From CBDUXP01 sp965371225 [NCBI: uncultured bacterium] (lineage in GTDB: Bacteria; Abyssobacteria; SURF-5; CBDUXP01), in the NCBI GenBank assembly GCA_965371225.1, contig CBDUXP010000058.1, positions 1 through 24,384 on the forward strand: a stretch of 24,384 bases of DNA. The letters are read 5' to 3'. The notes below the pieces were generated by a model. That model was not told where the DNA came from. It saw nothing but the letters and a program-made list of their open reading frames with translations, and did not search any database. The position numbers and the translations under genes were made by a program. Each line of letters starts with the position of its first letter. Positions within the stretch are counted from its first letter, which is position 1. Shown here piece after piece: positions 6,359 to 14,323 of the stretch.

Positions 6359-8113
6359 ATGGGGACCGACGACTCACACACCGGCAAGAAGAGCGCAGCG
6401 CGCCTCGGGCATTTCCGGGTCGGCGAGCGCTTGGGGAGCGGCGCGTTCGGCACCGTGTTTTCGGGTACCGACGTGCACCTGCACCGGCCCGTCGCCATCA
6501 AGGTGTTGGACCACGCCATGATGTCCGGGGAGACGGTGCGCCGGCGGTTCTTCCGCGAGGCGCGGGTCCTTGCGAACCTGGACCACCCCGCCATCGTGCG
6601 CATCTACTACGCCGGCAGCAGCGACCAGGGGCCGTTCTACGCCATGGAGCTGTTGACGGGCGGTTCGCTCCGCGTGCAGTTGAAGCGCGTCGGCGCCCTC
6701 GAGGAGCACATGGTGGTCCAGTTGCTCGAGGACATTCTGCCCGGACTCGGCACCTTGCATGACGCGGGCGTCGTGCACCGCGACCTGAAGCCGGCCAACA
6801 TTCTGTATACGGATAACGGTCGCGCGAAGATTGCGGATTTCGGCCTCGCGCTGGAGGATATCGGTGCGCAGCTCACCACCGCCGGATCCGTACTGGGCAC
6901 GCCCCCGTACCTGGCGCCCGAGCAGTGGCAGGGAGAAAAATCGTCCGTCCAGGGCGACCTTTATGCGGTGGGGGTTATCGCTTACGAATGCTTGACCGGA
7001 GCGCTGCCCCACGCGGCCACCTCCCTGCCCGAGCTGGCGAATCGCGTGTGCAATACCCCGATCGACTTCGACCCGGTGCGGCAGACGGACCACGGGGAAC
7101 GATGGGTAGAGTTCTTACAACTGCTCCTCGCGAAGCGGCCGGACGCCCGCCCCGATTCCGCGTGGGCCGTGCTGAACCGGTTGAGTCCACTGCGATCCGG
7201 GCAGTGGGTCGGGACGGTGCTCGACGAGGAGACGGCAGGTCCCGGCGCGGGCGCTCCACCGACCGCCTCGGCCGGAGGTGGGACCGCCGACTCCGGGGGC
7301 GCGACCCTCCCCATGACGCTGTCCCCGGCGGTCTCCGATCCGCACGAAGCGGCAGCCCAACCGACCACCGCGGATGCGGGGACTGCAACAGAATCCATCG
7401 CCCCGCCGCGGATTCCGCCGACGCCCCAAGCGGCTTCGCCCAGCATCCGGCGCGAGCCACGGCGGACGCGCCCCCTCGCTCCGCCCCGGGAGCGCGCACC
7501 GGCGTCGGCCGTCCCCGCGTCACCTGCGGCCCGCCGGTGGGAGCGGCCGGCGGCGCTGATCGCCGCGGGCGTGGCGGTGCTCGCGTGTGGCGCTGCCGCC
7601 GTGCTGGCGGTGAGCGGCCGGGGGGACACGACCGAGTTAGACCAGTTGCGCGCGTTGGTGACGGAACTTGAAGCCGAACGCACCCTGCTGGAAGACGAAC
7701 GGCGCCGCCTGTCCATTCGCAACGTGGAGTTGCAAGGGCAACTCACGACCTTGACGAACCGGCTCTTTCCCGATAGTGAGGCCCTCGCGTTGAATACGCA
7801 CCTCAGGGTCAACGTGGCGGGCGCCCAGTGTGGAATCCGGTTCACCCAGCCCGCCGGCAGTCCGCCCCAACTCACGTTCGAGGTGACTGTGCTGAATACC
7901 ACGTCCCTCAGTCTGCCGGGGACCATGGAAATTCAGGCGATCGGCGCGACCGGCGAGAGCGTGGGCTACGCGCGCATCCCGCTGCTGCGCGGGGCGGAAG
8001 CCGGCCGCCTGGCCCCGGGGCAACAGCAGAGCACGCGGGGGACGATCCGGTTGCCCACCGCGGAGATCGTACCGGCGCGCTTCCGCTTGCGCTTCGTGGA
8101 AGACCTGCCCTGA
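6359..8113 (+). CDS. Transmembrane Ser/Thr protein kinase (PknB-like, non-PASTA ectodomain)
   Basis: This 584-residue bacterial Ser/Thr kinase has all key catalytic residues: glycine loop GSGAFGTV at 26-33, Lys48 in VAIK, HRDLKPAN with catalytic Asp142, DFG with Asp160, and APEQW just after the activation loop. After a Pro/Ala/Thr-rich linker (about 290-395) comes one membrane helix (about 399-421, ALIAAGVAVLACGAAAVLAV), a coiled-coil stretch (about 425-470, LDQLRALVTELEAERTLLED) and a C-terminal beta-rich domain of about 110 residues expected outside the membrane. No PASTA or other named sensor domain is evident. ATG 6359 is chosen as the start; ATG 6308 (adds 17 residues) and 6212 are alternatives, none with a good ribosome-binding site. 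TATACT at 6301-6306 could be a -10 box. The gene converges on the FHA gene, 7 bases away, a likely substrate reader. Confidence 0.9.
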   Translation: MGTDDSHTGKKSAARLGHFRVGERLGSGAFGTVFSGTDVHLHRPVAIKVLDHAMMSGETVRRRFFREARVLANLDHPAIVRIYYAGSSDQGPFYAMELLTGGSLRVQLKRVGALEEHMVVQLLEDILPGLGTLHDAGVVHRDLKPANILYTDNGRAKIADFGLALEDIGAQLTTAGSVLGTPPYLAPEQWQGEKSSVQGDLYAVGVIAYECLTGALPHAATSLPELANRVCNTPIDFDPVRQTDHGERWVEFLQLLLAKRPDARPDSAWAVLNRLSPLRSGQWVGTVLDEETAGPGAGAPPTASAGGGTADSGGATLPMTLSPAVSDPHEAAAQPTTADAGTATESIAPPRIPPTPQAASPSIRREPRRTRPLAPPRERAPASAVPASPAARRWERPAALIAAGVAVLACGAAAVLAVSGRGDTTELDQLRALVTELEAERTLLEDERRRLSIRNVELQGQLTTLTNRLFPDSEALALNTHLRVNVAGAQCGIRFTQPAGSPPQLTFEVTVLNTTSLSLPGTMEIQAIGATGESVGYARIPLLRGAEAGRLAPGQQQSTRGTIRLPTAEIVPARFRLRFVEDLP

Positions 8114-8120
8114 CCGCCGG

Positions 8121-10724
8121 CTACTCGGTGGGCCGCGCTTTTGCCAGCTTCAAGTCGGCCACGTGCGCTTGGGCGATCAACATGAAGTCCACGTCCGTCC
8201 CCGTCTCCGGATAGAAGTAGAAAAACTCCTGATCCGCATCATAGTTAGCGGGCACCGACCCAAGGAACGTGCTGCCGCTCTTGAGCGTCACCCGCGCGCT
8301 AGCGCCGTGGGTCTCCCAGCGGCGCATGGTGCGCCGGGTCTGCTGGTCGGGAGACGATGAGGCGGCATCGGCCTCCTCGCCGAACGCGACGTACTCCACC
8401 TCGCTAAACAGCAACTGAAAGTGCGGGGCGTCCGCCTCCTGGCCGCGCACGACCGCGACCACCCGGTGCCGCGCATCCCACACGTGCAAGGCGCCCCGCA
8501 TTTTCGCGCCATTGCTCAGGCCCACTTCCACTGCGGTCTCGTGCCCGGGTGCGTGATAGGTGAAGGCGAACTGCCCGAATTGGATCCACGTGCCGTTGCG
8601 GAGTTCGATCTCCTGCTCGGTCGCCGGGCGCCCATCGATGCCCACGCTCGCGTCCCCCAGCCGGCGGAGCGTCACCCGCGGACGGATGCGGCTGCCCGTC
8701 GCGTGGATCTCCGCATGGTGCAGCGACAGGTCCTTGTCCGGCAGCACCAGGATGTTGTCACGCGACAGGCCGATGGACACCATGGAGCGGCCGTTGTCCT
8801 GACACAGTTGCTCCAGGTTCACCAGGACCCGACTCCAGGAGGTGCTCGCCGGCTTTTCGCGCTGGAGCAGATGGCCGTTCGGGATCGCGCTACGCGTGGT
8901 CCAGCGCCACAGGAACCGGCGCCACTGTGGCCTGCGGCGGCGGGGCCCCATGCGGATGTTCCGCGCAAGACTGAACGCCAGGAGACCCAGGCCGATCCCG
9001 AGTGGCACCCACCACAACCATCCGCTGCCTTGCTCTTGCCGCCGGCGCGCTCCGACCGTAGTGCCCACCCGGGGCCGACGCTGCGCCTGCACGTGATCCA
9101 CGACCAGTTCCAGCGTCTGGAAGGTGACTGGCGTCACGAACTGCAAGTCCTCGGCAACGCCGGGGCCCGCGAGGCGCACTAAAGCGCGGTAGGCGGTCGA
9201 GTACTCGATCTCCCACTCCGTGTCGACCTTCGTGGTGAACACCACCACGACTTCCCCCGGATCGCGGGCGTAGGGCGCGGGTTCGACCGCGACGCTCAGG
9301 TCGATCTCCGGGGGATAGGTGGCCTGCTCGATGACCGGGGTGACTTGGGTCAGGTCGATGGGCCCCAGGTACCCCCGCATGCGATTCACCAGGGGCAGCC
9401 CCGGCCGCAACGGCCCGATCTCCAACGTCCGCCGGCGCCAGTTCACGGCCGCGAAGTACGACACCACGTCTTTGAGTTCCTCGCGCGCGAACAGCGCCCG
9501 GCGCCACGTCCCCCACAGCTCGACCATCCACTCGGCCAAGGGGGCGAGGTTGCTCAGCGCGCCCGCGGCGTCGGCCTGCGTCATCGTGCCGGCCGGTACC
9601 CACAAGGTCTCCTCCGAGCCGCGCGCTTCCACTTGCACCTTGCCCTCGATCACGGCGATGGTGGTGCCCTGGGTCAGCGGATCGACTTCCGCCAGGAAGT
9701 TGGTGCCGGCCACCACGGTATCCGCCTGTGGCGAGTTCACCTGAAACGTGATGTTGCCTTGGGTGCGGTCGATGGAACTAATCAGGCGTCCCTTCGGCAC
9801 CCAGAGCGCGACTTCAAACGCGTTCGTGACCGGCCGGTGGAGGGCCTGTTCGATCCCGACCACCGAGTCCCCTTCGACGCCGACGACCCCGAACCGGCCG
9901 AAGTGCATCACAGCGTAGCCATGCCGCCCGGTGTGCAGGGTGTCCCCCGTGGCAAGGACGGTGCCGATGCGGGCGGGGCGCACGGTGCCGTCCGCCGATT
10001 CTTGCCGCACGTCCCCGTACAGGTCGCGAATCACGATGGGAAACGGCAGGTCCAGTTGCGCGAGGGAGCGCGCGACGGCGTGCCGATCCACATCCCGCAG
10101 CCACGACGTGCGGCCCCCCGCGGCCGCAACGAATTCCACCGTTGGATCGTCGCGGATGGGGCCGAGGGCAATGTAGTGGAGGAACCACGTTTCGCCTGGG
10201 CGCGCGCGTTCATACCGCGTCAGAATGTCGCTAAACGAGGGGGCCCGCTCCGGATGCGGCGGATTGTGCCGCCCGTCCGTGACCAGGAGCAGGTACTGCA
10301 CCCGACCGAAGTCCCCCGCCTCACTGACGCGGCGCAGGTGACTCATGCCACGGTTGAGGGCCGTCGTCACATCCGTGTACCGGCCGACGGGGTGCAGGCC
10401 CCTGACCGTGTCCACGAGGCTCGCTTGGTCGGCGGCCGTCTCGATCGCCTGGCTGGTGACGATCCTGACTCCGTCGCTGAACGCGATCAGGCTCAGGTGG
10501 TCGCCGCCCCGCAGGGAGGTGATGAAGTCCTCCAACGCGGCCTGCACCTCGGGGAACAGGTCGTCCATGCTGGTGGACACGTCCAGGAGCACGACCACAT
10601 TGCGGGGCGGACGCGCGTCCGGGTTCGGCGCCGCGTCGGACGGTACGAGCGCCCGCGCCGGCTGGCCCGCCGCGACGACGGCGGCAAGCGCTACGGCCCG
10701 CGCCAAGTGCGTGTACGCGCCCAT
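8121..10724 (-). CDS. Secreted-vWA / FecR-like / TM / FHA-domain membrane protein
   Basis: This 867-residue protein begins with a signal peptide (MGAYTHLARAVALAAVVAAG, cleavage likely after ARA at about 25). A von Willebrand A domain follows (about 42-225) with the metal-site motif DVSTS (Asp48, Ser50, Ser52), Thr117 and Asp150. Residues about 250-385 resemble the FecR domain (ATGDTLHTGRHGYAVMHF, then VVAGTNFLAEVD and VIEGKVQVEA). A single membrane helix lies at about 568-587 (GWLWWVPLGIGLGLLAFSLA), flanked by an Arg-rich stop. A cytoplasmic FHA domain follows (about 640-722; Ser667, His670) and two similar 55-residue C-terminal segments. FHA domains bind phosphothreonine, and a Ser/Thr kinase gene lies tail to tail 7 bases away. 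ATG 10724 gives the signal peptide. It is the third gene of an apparent operon, 17 bases after the possible lipoprotein. Confidence 0.88.
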   Translation of the reverse strand: MGAYTHLARAVALAAVVAAGQPARALVPSDAAPNPDARPPRNVVVLLDVSTSMDDLFPEVQAALEDFITSLRGGDHLSLIAFSDGVRIVTSQAIETAADQASLVDTVRGLHPVGRYTDVTTALNRGMSHLRRVSEAGDFGRVQYLLLVTDGRHNPPHPERAPSFSDILTRYERARPGETWFLHYIALGPIRDDPTVEFVAAAGGRTSWLRDVDRHAVARSLAQLDLPFPIVIRDLYGDVRQESADGTVRPARIGTVLATGDTLHTGRHGYAVMHFGRFGVVGVEGDSVVGIEQALHRPVTNAFEVALWVPKGRLISSIDRTQGNITFQVNSPQADTVVAGTNFLAEVDPLTQGTTIAVIEGKVQVEARGSEETLWVPAGTMTQADAAGALSNLAPLAEWMVELWGTWRRALFAREELKDVVSYFAAVNWRRRTLEIGPLRPGLPLVNRMRGYLGPIDLTQVTPVIEQATYPPEIDLSVAVEPAPYARDPGEVVVVFTTKVDTEWEIEYSTAYRALVRLAGPGVAEDLQFVTPVTFQTLELVVDHVQAQRRPRVGTTVGARRRQEQGSGWLWWVPLGIGLGLLAFSLARNIRMGPRRRRPQWRRFLWRWTTRSAIPNGHLLQREKPASTSWSRVLVNLEQLCQDNGRSMVSIGLSRDNILVLPDKDLSLHHAEIHATGSRIRPRVTLRRLGDASVGIDGRPATEQEIELRNGTWIQFGQFAFTYHAPGHETAVEVGLSNGAKMRGALHVWDARHRVVAVVRGQEADAPHFQLLFSEVEYVAFGEEADAASSSPDQQTRRTMRRWETHGASARVTLKSGSTFLGSVPANYDADQEFFYFYPETGTDVDFMLIAQAHVADLKLAKARPTE

Positions 10725-10741
10725 TCCCCGGTTCCCCCGAA

Positions 10742-11320
10742 CTACTGGATGGTTAGTGTATACGCGCCGACTGTCAGGGTGAGGGGGGACACCGAGTCGT
10801 CGTAGGCGTGCAGGCGCCCTTCGTACCACAGCCACTGGCCCGGCTCCACGTAGGGAATCCGGTTCGGGTTCGTTTCGAAATACACCGCGGTCACGTCCGC
10901 CTTCCAGTCCCCGTCCACGTCCACACCGAACCCCGTCACCGGCGGCGCCTCGGGGTCCGTGGGATCCGCCATCGGCGCTTGCACGACCAGGACGCCGTGT
11001 CCCGCCACCGGCTTGCCCGCGAACGTCTTCGCCCACAGCGCCTCGCGCGCCGCCGCGTCCGGCGCAGTCCGCAGTTGCCGCAACACGTGCGCCCCGGGCA
11101 GCGTCTCGCGCGATAGGGGCAAGAGCGGCGGCTCCGGTGCCACCCGGGGATGATCGCCCAGCAGTTCCTGCACTACCGCTTCCGTGCGTTCCGCCATGGC
11201 GGCGTCCGAGTCTTGTGGCCTCGCGTCCGCGACCGGCGCGGCCGACCGGTTCCCGCAGGCGAGGCTCGCCAACAGCAGGACACCGCCGAGGGCGCGCGCC
11301 CGGCTGCCGCGCTTACACAC
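10742..11320 (-). CDS. Possible lipoprotein of unknown function
   Basis: From GTG 11320 the product has 192 residues, with a basic start (CKRGSRAR), a hydrophobic stretch (ALGGVLLLASLA, 10-21) and Cys22 followed by Gly, so it resembles a lipoprotein; the box reads SLAC, with Ser instead of Leu/Val at -3, which lowers certainty. The mature part has a charged helical segment (40-100) and a C-terminal beta-rich segment with FGVDVDGDWKADVTAVYF at 131-148 that looks like a small Ca2+-binding or repeat-type motif, then WLWYEGRL. I do not recognise the family. The GTG overlaps the stop of the SMP-30 gene by 8 bases (GTGTGTAA), implying translational coupling, and the vWA/FHA gene starts 17 bases after it. 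A longer open frame to 11437 lies inside the SMP-30 gene and is not used. Confidence 0.75.
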   Translation of the reverse strand: MCKRGSRARALGGVLLLASLACGNRSAAPVADARPQDSDAAMAERTEAVVQELLGDHPRVAPEPPLLPLSRETLPGAHVLRQLRTAPDAAAREALWAKTFAGKPVAGHGVLVVQAPMADPTDPEAPPVTGFGVDVDGDWKADVTAVYFETNPNRIPYVEPGQWLWYEGRLHAYDDSVSPLTLTVGAYTLTIQ

Positions 11321-12149
11321 GGGCCGGCGGCGCGGGCAACCCCGCCACCTCGCATCGCCCGCGGAAGATGGACCCTTTCCGCTCCGGGGCTTCCGTGTTG
11401 TCCGCGGAAACCACGTAGAGGTCGCGGCCGTCCGCACCGCCGAAGCAGAGGCTGGTCACCCGCTGCGCGGGCACGGGCACTTGCCGATCCAGCGTCCCGT
11501 CCGGCGCGTACCGCAGCACGCAGCCGCCGGCGAAACTCGCCACCCATACGCCGCCCTCTTCGTCCACGGCCAACCCGTCGGGAAACCCGATCTCGACGGT
11601 CGCGAACACCTGCGGAGCCTCCACCTGTCCGGCGGCGTCGACGGGGCTGCCCAGGATGTGCCCCATCCCGCTGTCCGAGTGGTACAGCGTGCGCCCGTCT
11701 GGGGAGAACCCGATGCCGTTGGTCACGCGCAGGCCGCCGTACTGCACGGTCGCATCCTCGGGACCGTCGATGCGCCAGAGATCGCCCGTCGGCCACGGAT
11801 CGGGCGGGTTGAACGGACTGGCCTGGAGCGATCCCACGTACACCCGGCCGGCCGCGTCGGTGAAGAGGTCGTTGAATCCCTCCACGTCGTCGCGCTTGAA
11901 CAGCACGCGCGTCTCCCCGTCGCGCACGTGCACGATGTCGCGTGCGCCGGAGATGACCAGGCCCCCGTCGGCGTGGAGGGCGATGCCCCCCACGTGCTTG
12001 CGGTCGGGAATCACCGCGGTGATTTCGCCCTCGGGCGTGCGCCGGTACACGCCGCCCCCGCGCACGTCGCTGAAATAGAGATTATTCGACGAGTCGACTC
12101 GGGGGCCTTCCACCAACCGGTAGCCCCACGCGAGCGTTTCGAACTCCAC
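11313..12149 (-). CDS. SMP-30/gluconolactonase/LRE-family beta-propeller protein
   Basis: This 278-residue six-bladed propeller protein belongs to the SMP-30/gluconolactonase family of metal-dependent lactonases. Likely metal ligands are Glu14 (LVEGPR), Asn144 (TNGIGFSPDG) and Asp191 (GFPDGLAVDEEGGVWVA), with Asn93 in GFNDL near the site. Blade repeats of the form DGxxxYxSDS and EGGVWVASF are visible. No signal peptide is seen, so it is probably cytoplasmic. Start GTG 12149 has AAGGGGG immediately upstream, though close; the in-frame ATG 12221 would add a 24-residue Arg/Pro-rich stretch unlike the family. Its stop overlaps the start of the following possible lipoprotein gene. Whether the lactonase has anything to do with the signalling genes downstream, or is a metabolic gene that shares their transcript, cannot be told from the sequence. 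Confidence 0.86.
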   Translation of the reverse strand: MEFETLAWGYRLVEGPRVDSSNNLYFSDVRGGGVYRRTPEGEITAVIPDRKHVGGIALHADGGLVISGARDIVHVRDGETRVLFKRDDVEGFNDLFTDAAGRVYVGSLQASPFNPPDPWPTGDLWRIDGPEDATVQYGGLRVTNGIGFSPDGRTLYHSDSGMGHILGSPVDAAGQVEAPQVFATVEIGFPDGLAVDEEGGVWVASFAGGCVLRYAPDGTLDRQVPVPAQRVTSLCFGGADGRDLYVVSADNTEAPERKGSIFRGRCEVAGLPAPPARV

Positions 12150-12198
12150 GGTCCCCCTTCGGCCGGCGTCGCTCGGAAAGCCACAAGCCCCTGCCGGC

Positions 12199-12259
12199 CG
12201 CCGCCGGCTGAATCCGGGCAATCCAGGCGAGGGCGGGTGTCATCCTACAGCCGGCGGCG
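12199..12259. repeat. 12-bp GC-rich inverted repeat between methyltransferase and SMP-30 genes
   Basis: CGCCGCCGGCTG at 12199-12210 and its exact complement CAGCCGGCGGCG at 12248-12259 are separated by 37 bases and lie between the stop of the methyltransferase gene and the start of the SMP-30 gene. It could form a strong RNA stem, perhaps lowering read-through. There is no T-run after it on the minus strand, so it is not a standard intrinsic terminator, and in this GC-rich sequence it may be chance. Confidence 0.4.
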
Positions 12260-12267
12260 CAGCGGGA

Positions 12268-13245
12268 CTAGTGCCGGTCCGGCGCGGCCTGCTCGGGGCG
12301 AAGCAGCGCAACCATCTGGGATGTCTTCCCCCCGGCGAGCACGACGGCGAAATCGAAGGCGGCGAACACCCCCATCAGCGGGGCGAACAGGGGGTGCGCG
12401 GTGGCGGGCCGGTCGGTGGTGATAGCGGTCCAGCCGCGGCGGGCTCCCCAGGCGAGAGTGCTCAGCGCCCAGAACGGGGCACCCTGCGTGTAGCGGCACT
12501 GCACCGCGCCCAGGCCCGCCGCCGCCGCCGCCGCGAGAAAGCTGGGGCGGTCGAACAGCACCCAGTGGCGCGGACAGTGATAGCCGCCCCAATTGGCGTG
12601 GCGAAACAGCCGCGCGTCGAGGCTGCGGTAATTGGGCGTCTTGACCAGCACGACGCCGCCGGGCGCGAGGAGGCCGCGCAGCTTGCGCAGGAGCGCGATG
12701 GGATCCTGCACGTGCTCGATGAGGTTCAACACCAGCACGGCCTCGAACCGCTCGTCCGTCTCAAAATCTTCAATGCGCCCGCGGAAGTAAGCGTGGCCGT
12801 TACGCTGCGCCTGTGCTTCCGCGCCGGGATCGATGTCCACCACTTGCGTAAACGCGACGCGCGGATCGGCGTCCCGCACCGTGGCGAGCTGCCAGCCGGC
12901 TCCGCCGCCCACATCCAGCACGCGCAAGCGCTCGCCGGGCACCGCCCGCAGCAGCCGCCGGAACATGCGCCGGTCCAACCCCGCCTTGATCCGATACACC
13001 ACGGACGACTCCGCGGCGCCGAACGAGTAGTAGTTCGGAGGATAGATGTCCGCGAGCCGGTCGGCGGGCACGGGGTCGATGAACAGCACGCCACACGCGC
13101 CGCAGTGGTAGTAGTGAAACGTGTCGTCGCAACTGAGATACTCCACGTCGCGCGCCTGCGCCCAGAGCCGGGCTTGGCGCGCGCCGCACGCGACACAGGG
13201 CGGATTGGCCGGCTCCGCCTCGTTGGCGCGGCGGTCCCCTGTCAC
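12268..13245 (-). CDS. Class I SAM-dependent methyltransferase with N-terminal zinc-binding motif
   Basis: This 325-residue protein has four cysteines arranged as two pairs, Cys17/Cys20 (CVAC) and Cys48/Cys51 (CGAC), typical of the zinc-ribbon start of one group of methyltransferases. The Rossmann core follows: motif I VLDVGGGAGWQL at 109-120, an acidic residue after strand 2 (VDIDPG), and the NLIEHVQDP and LLAPGGVVLVKTPN blocks. The C-terminus has a hydrophobic stretch (FAPLMGVFAAFDFAVVLAGG) that could dock to membrane. Relatives methylate sugars, polyketides or lipids; the substrate here is not known. The GTG start overlaps the stop of the desaturase gene (GTGA, 13242-13245), so the two are coupled, and the enzyme may act on the desaturated product. 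Confidence 0.85.
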   Translation of the reverse strand: MTGDRRANEAEPANPPCVACGARQARLWAQARDVEYLSCDDTFHYYHCGACGVLFIDPVPADRLADIYPPNYYSFGAAESSVVYRIKAGLDRRMFRRLLRAVPGERLRVLDVGGGAGWQLATVRDADPRVAFTQVVDIDPGAEAQAQRNGHAYFRGRIEDFETDERFEAVLVLNLIEHVQDPIALLRKLRGLLAPGGVVLVKTPNYRSLDARLFRHANWGGYHCPRHWVLFDRPSFLAAAAAAGLGAVQCRYTQGAPFWALSTLAWGARRGWTAITTDRPATAHPLFAPLMGVFAAFDFAVVLAGGKTSQMVALLRPEQAAPDRH

Positions 13246-14228
13246 CAGGAGAACAGGCGAGCGAAGGTCTTCGCGTACGTCGTCGTTCGGCTGCGCAGGA
13301 CGTCCGCATATTCGGTATCGAGGAGATACACCTCCAACTCGCGGAAGCGCGTATAGGAGAGCTCGGGTTCCCAGTGGTGCAGCAGATGGCGGTTGAACCC
13401 CGCACTACCCAGCGTGCTCGCCACCGGCCCGGCACCGAACAGGCGGTTCACTTCCCCGTGCGGCACCGCGGCGTAATCCGTGGCGTCGTTCGCATTTTCA
13501 TCCCGATGTTCGAGCAACTGGCGCAGGGACGCGAAAAAGGGGAACACGATCAGCATCCCACCCACCCATGCGGCGGCAAGCGGCCACTGACGCGTCAGCA
13601 GCGCTGCGAGGACGATCGCGCCGTTGAGCCCCAGCCCCGCGGCCAGCATCCCGCGATAGGTAGGAGCTGCGACTCGCGCAGCCGCGTCGCTGCCATCCAA
13701 ACCCAATGAAGGACGCCGCTGGCGGAGCAGCACCTTGAGGAGCCGGATGCCCGTGAGCGCTTCCACGACAAACCGGGTGTTGAGCGGCTCGAAGTAGGAG
13801 CGCTCCGGGTCCTGCGTGGTGCCCAGATAGCGATGATGGTCGAAGTGCACTGGGCGGTAGGCGCGCACATCCAGGCCAATGAGCGCCCCGATGGTCAGGT
13901 TCGCCAGCCAGTCGTTGGCGCGCCGGCTTGGGGCCACATTGAAATGGCCTGCTTCGTGGATGAACAGGTGCGTATAGGTCAACGCGTACCCGAACGCGAC
14001 GGCGCCAAGCACCGCCACCGGGACCCCGGCGCCCGGTGCGGCGCGGTACGCCCAGAGCACCAGTGCCCCAATTCCCAGGAGCGCGGCGTATCCCGCCCCG
14101 ATATCGCGCCACACGATGCCGTAGCGCGGGGTCAGCGTGCGGCGGAAATCCCGGTAGGCCCGCCCCTGCCGGTCGCGCAATTGGTCCCGGTCCACCGGCC
14201 CCAAGTCTTTCACCACCTCCGCGGCCAT
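13242..14228 (-). CDS. Membrane fatty-acid desaturase-family protein
   Basis: This 328-residue integral membrane di-iron oxygenase carries the three histidine boxes of the family: His91-x3-His95 (HEAGH), His128-x2-His131-His132 (HFDHH) and His281-x3-His285 (HLLHH, with His284), plus His87 and His241 (LEHRDEN), as in FADS-type desaturases and hydroxylases. Hydrophobic spans lie at about 43-62, 68-90, 196-212 and 218-236, with the boxes on the cytoplasmic side by family precedent. ATG 14228 follows GGAGG/GGGGGG sequences within 20 bases. The following gene, a methyltransferase, overlaps its stop. It could desaturate or hydroxylate a fatty acyl, ceramide-like or carotenoid substrate; the sequence alone does not decide. 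Confidence 0.9.
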   Translation of the reverse strand: MAAEVVKDLGPVDRDQLRDRQGRAYRDFRRTLTPRYGIVWRDIGAGYAALLGIGALVLWAYRAAPGAGVPVAVLGAVAFGYALTYTHLFIHEAGHFNVAPSRRANDWLANLTIGALIGLDVRAYRPVHFDHHRYLGTTQDPERSYFEPLNTRFVVEALTGIRLLKVLLRQRRPSLGLDGSDAAARVAAPTYRGMLAAGLGLNGAIVLAALLTRQWPLAAAWVGGMLIVFPFFASLRQLLEHRDENANDATDYAAVPHGEVNRLFGAGPVASTLGSAGFNRHLLHHWEPELSYTRFRELEVYLLDTEYADVLRSRTTTYAKTFARLFSW

Positions 14229-14323
14229 GTGCAGTCCCCCCCTGACCTCCGCGGGACAACTCGGCAGTCCACGTACAGATACTCGATCAATGATACCACG
14301 GGACCGCCGCGCGGGGGCCGCGT

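Noticed and set aside
5593-6762. Plus-strand open frame (389 codons) across the divergent unknown/kinase junction
   Set aside because: Overlaps the unknown gene and the kinase gene in another frame; no motif and very Arg/Pro-rich.
9345-10805. Long plus-strand open frame (486 codons) opposite the vWA/FHA gene
   Set aside because: Low-complexity, Arg/Pro-rich product with no recognisable domain, entirely antisense to the vWA/FecR region.
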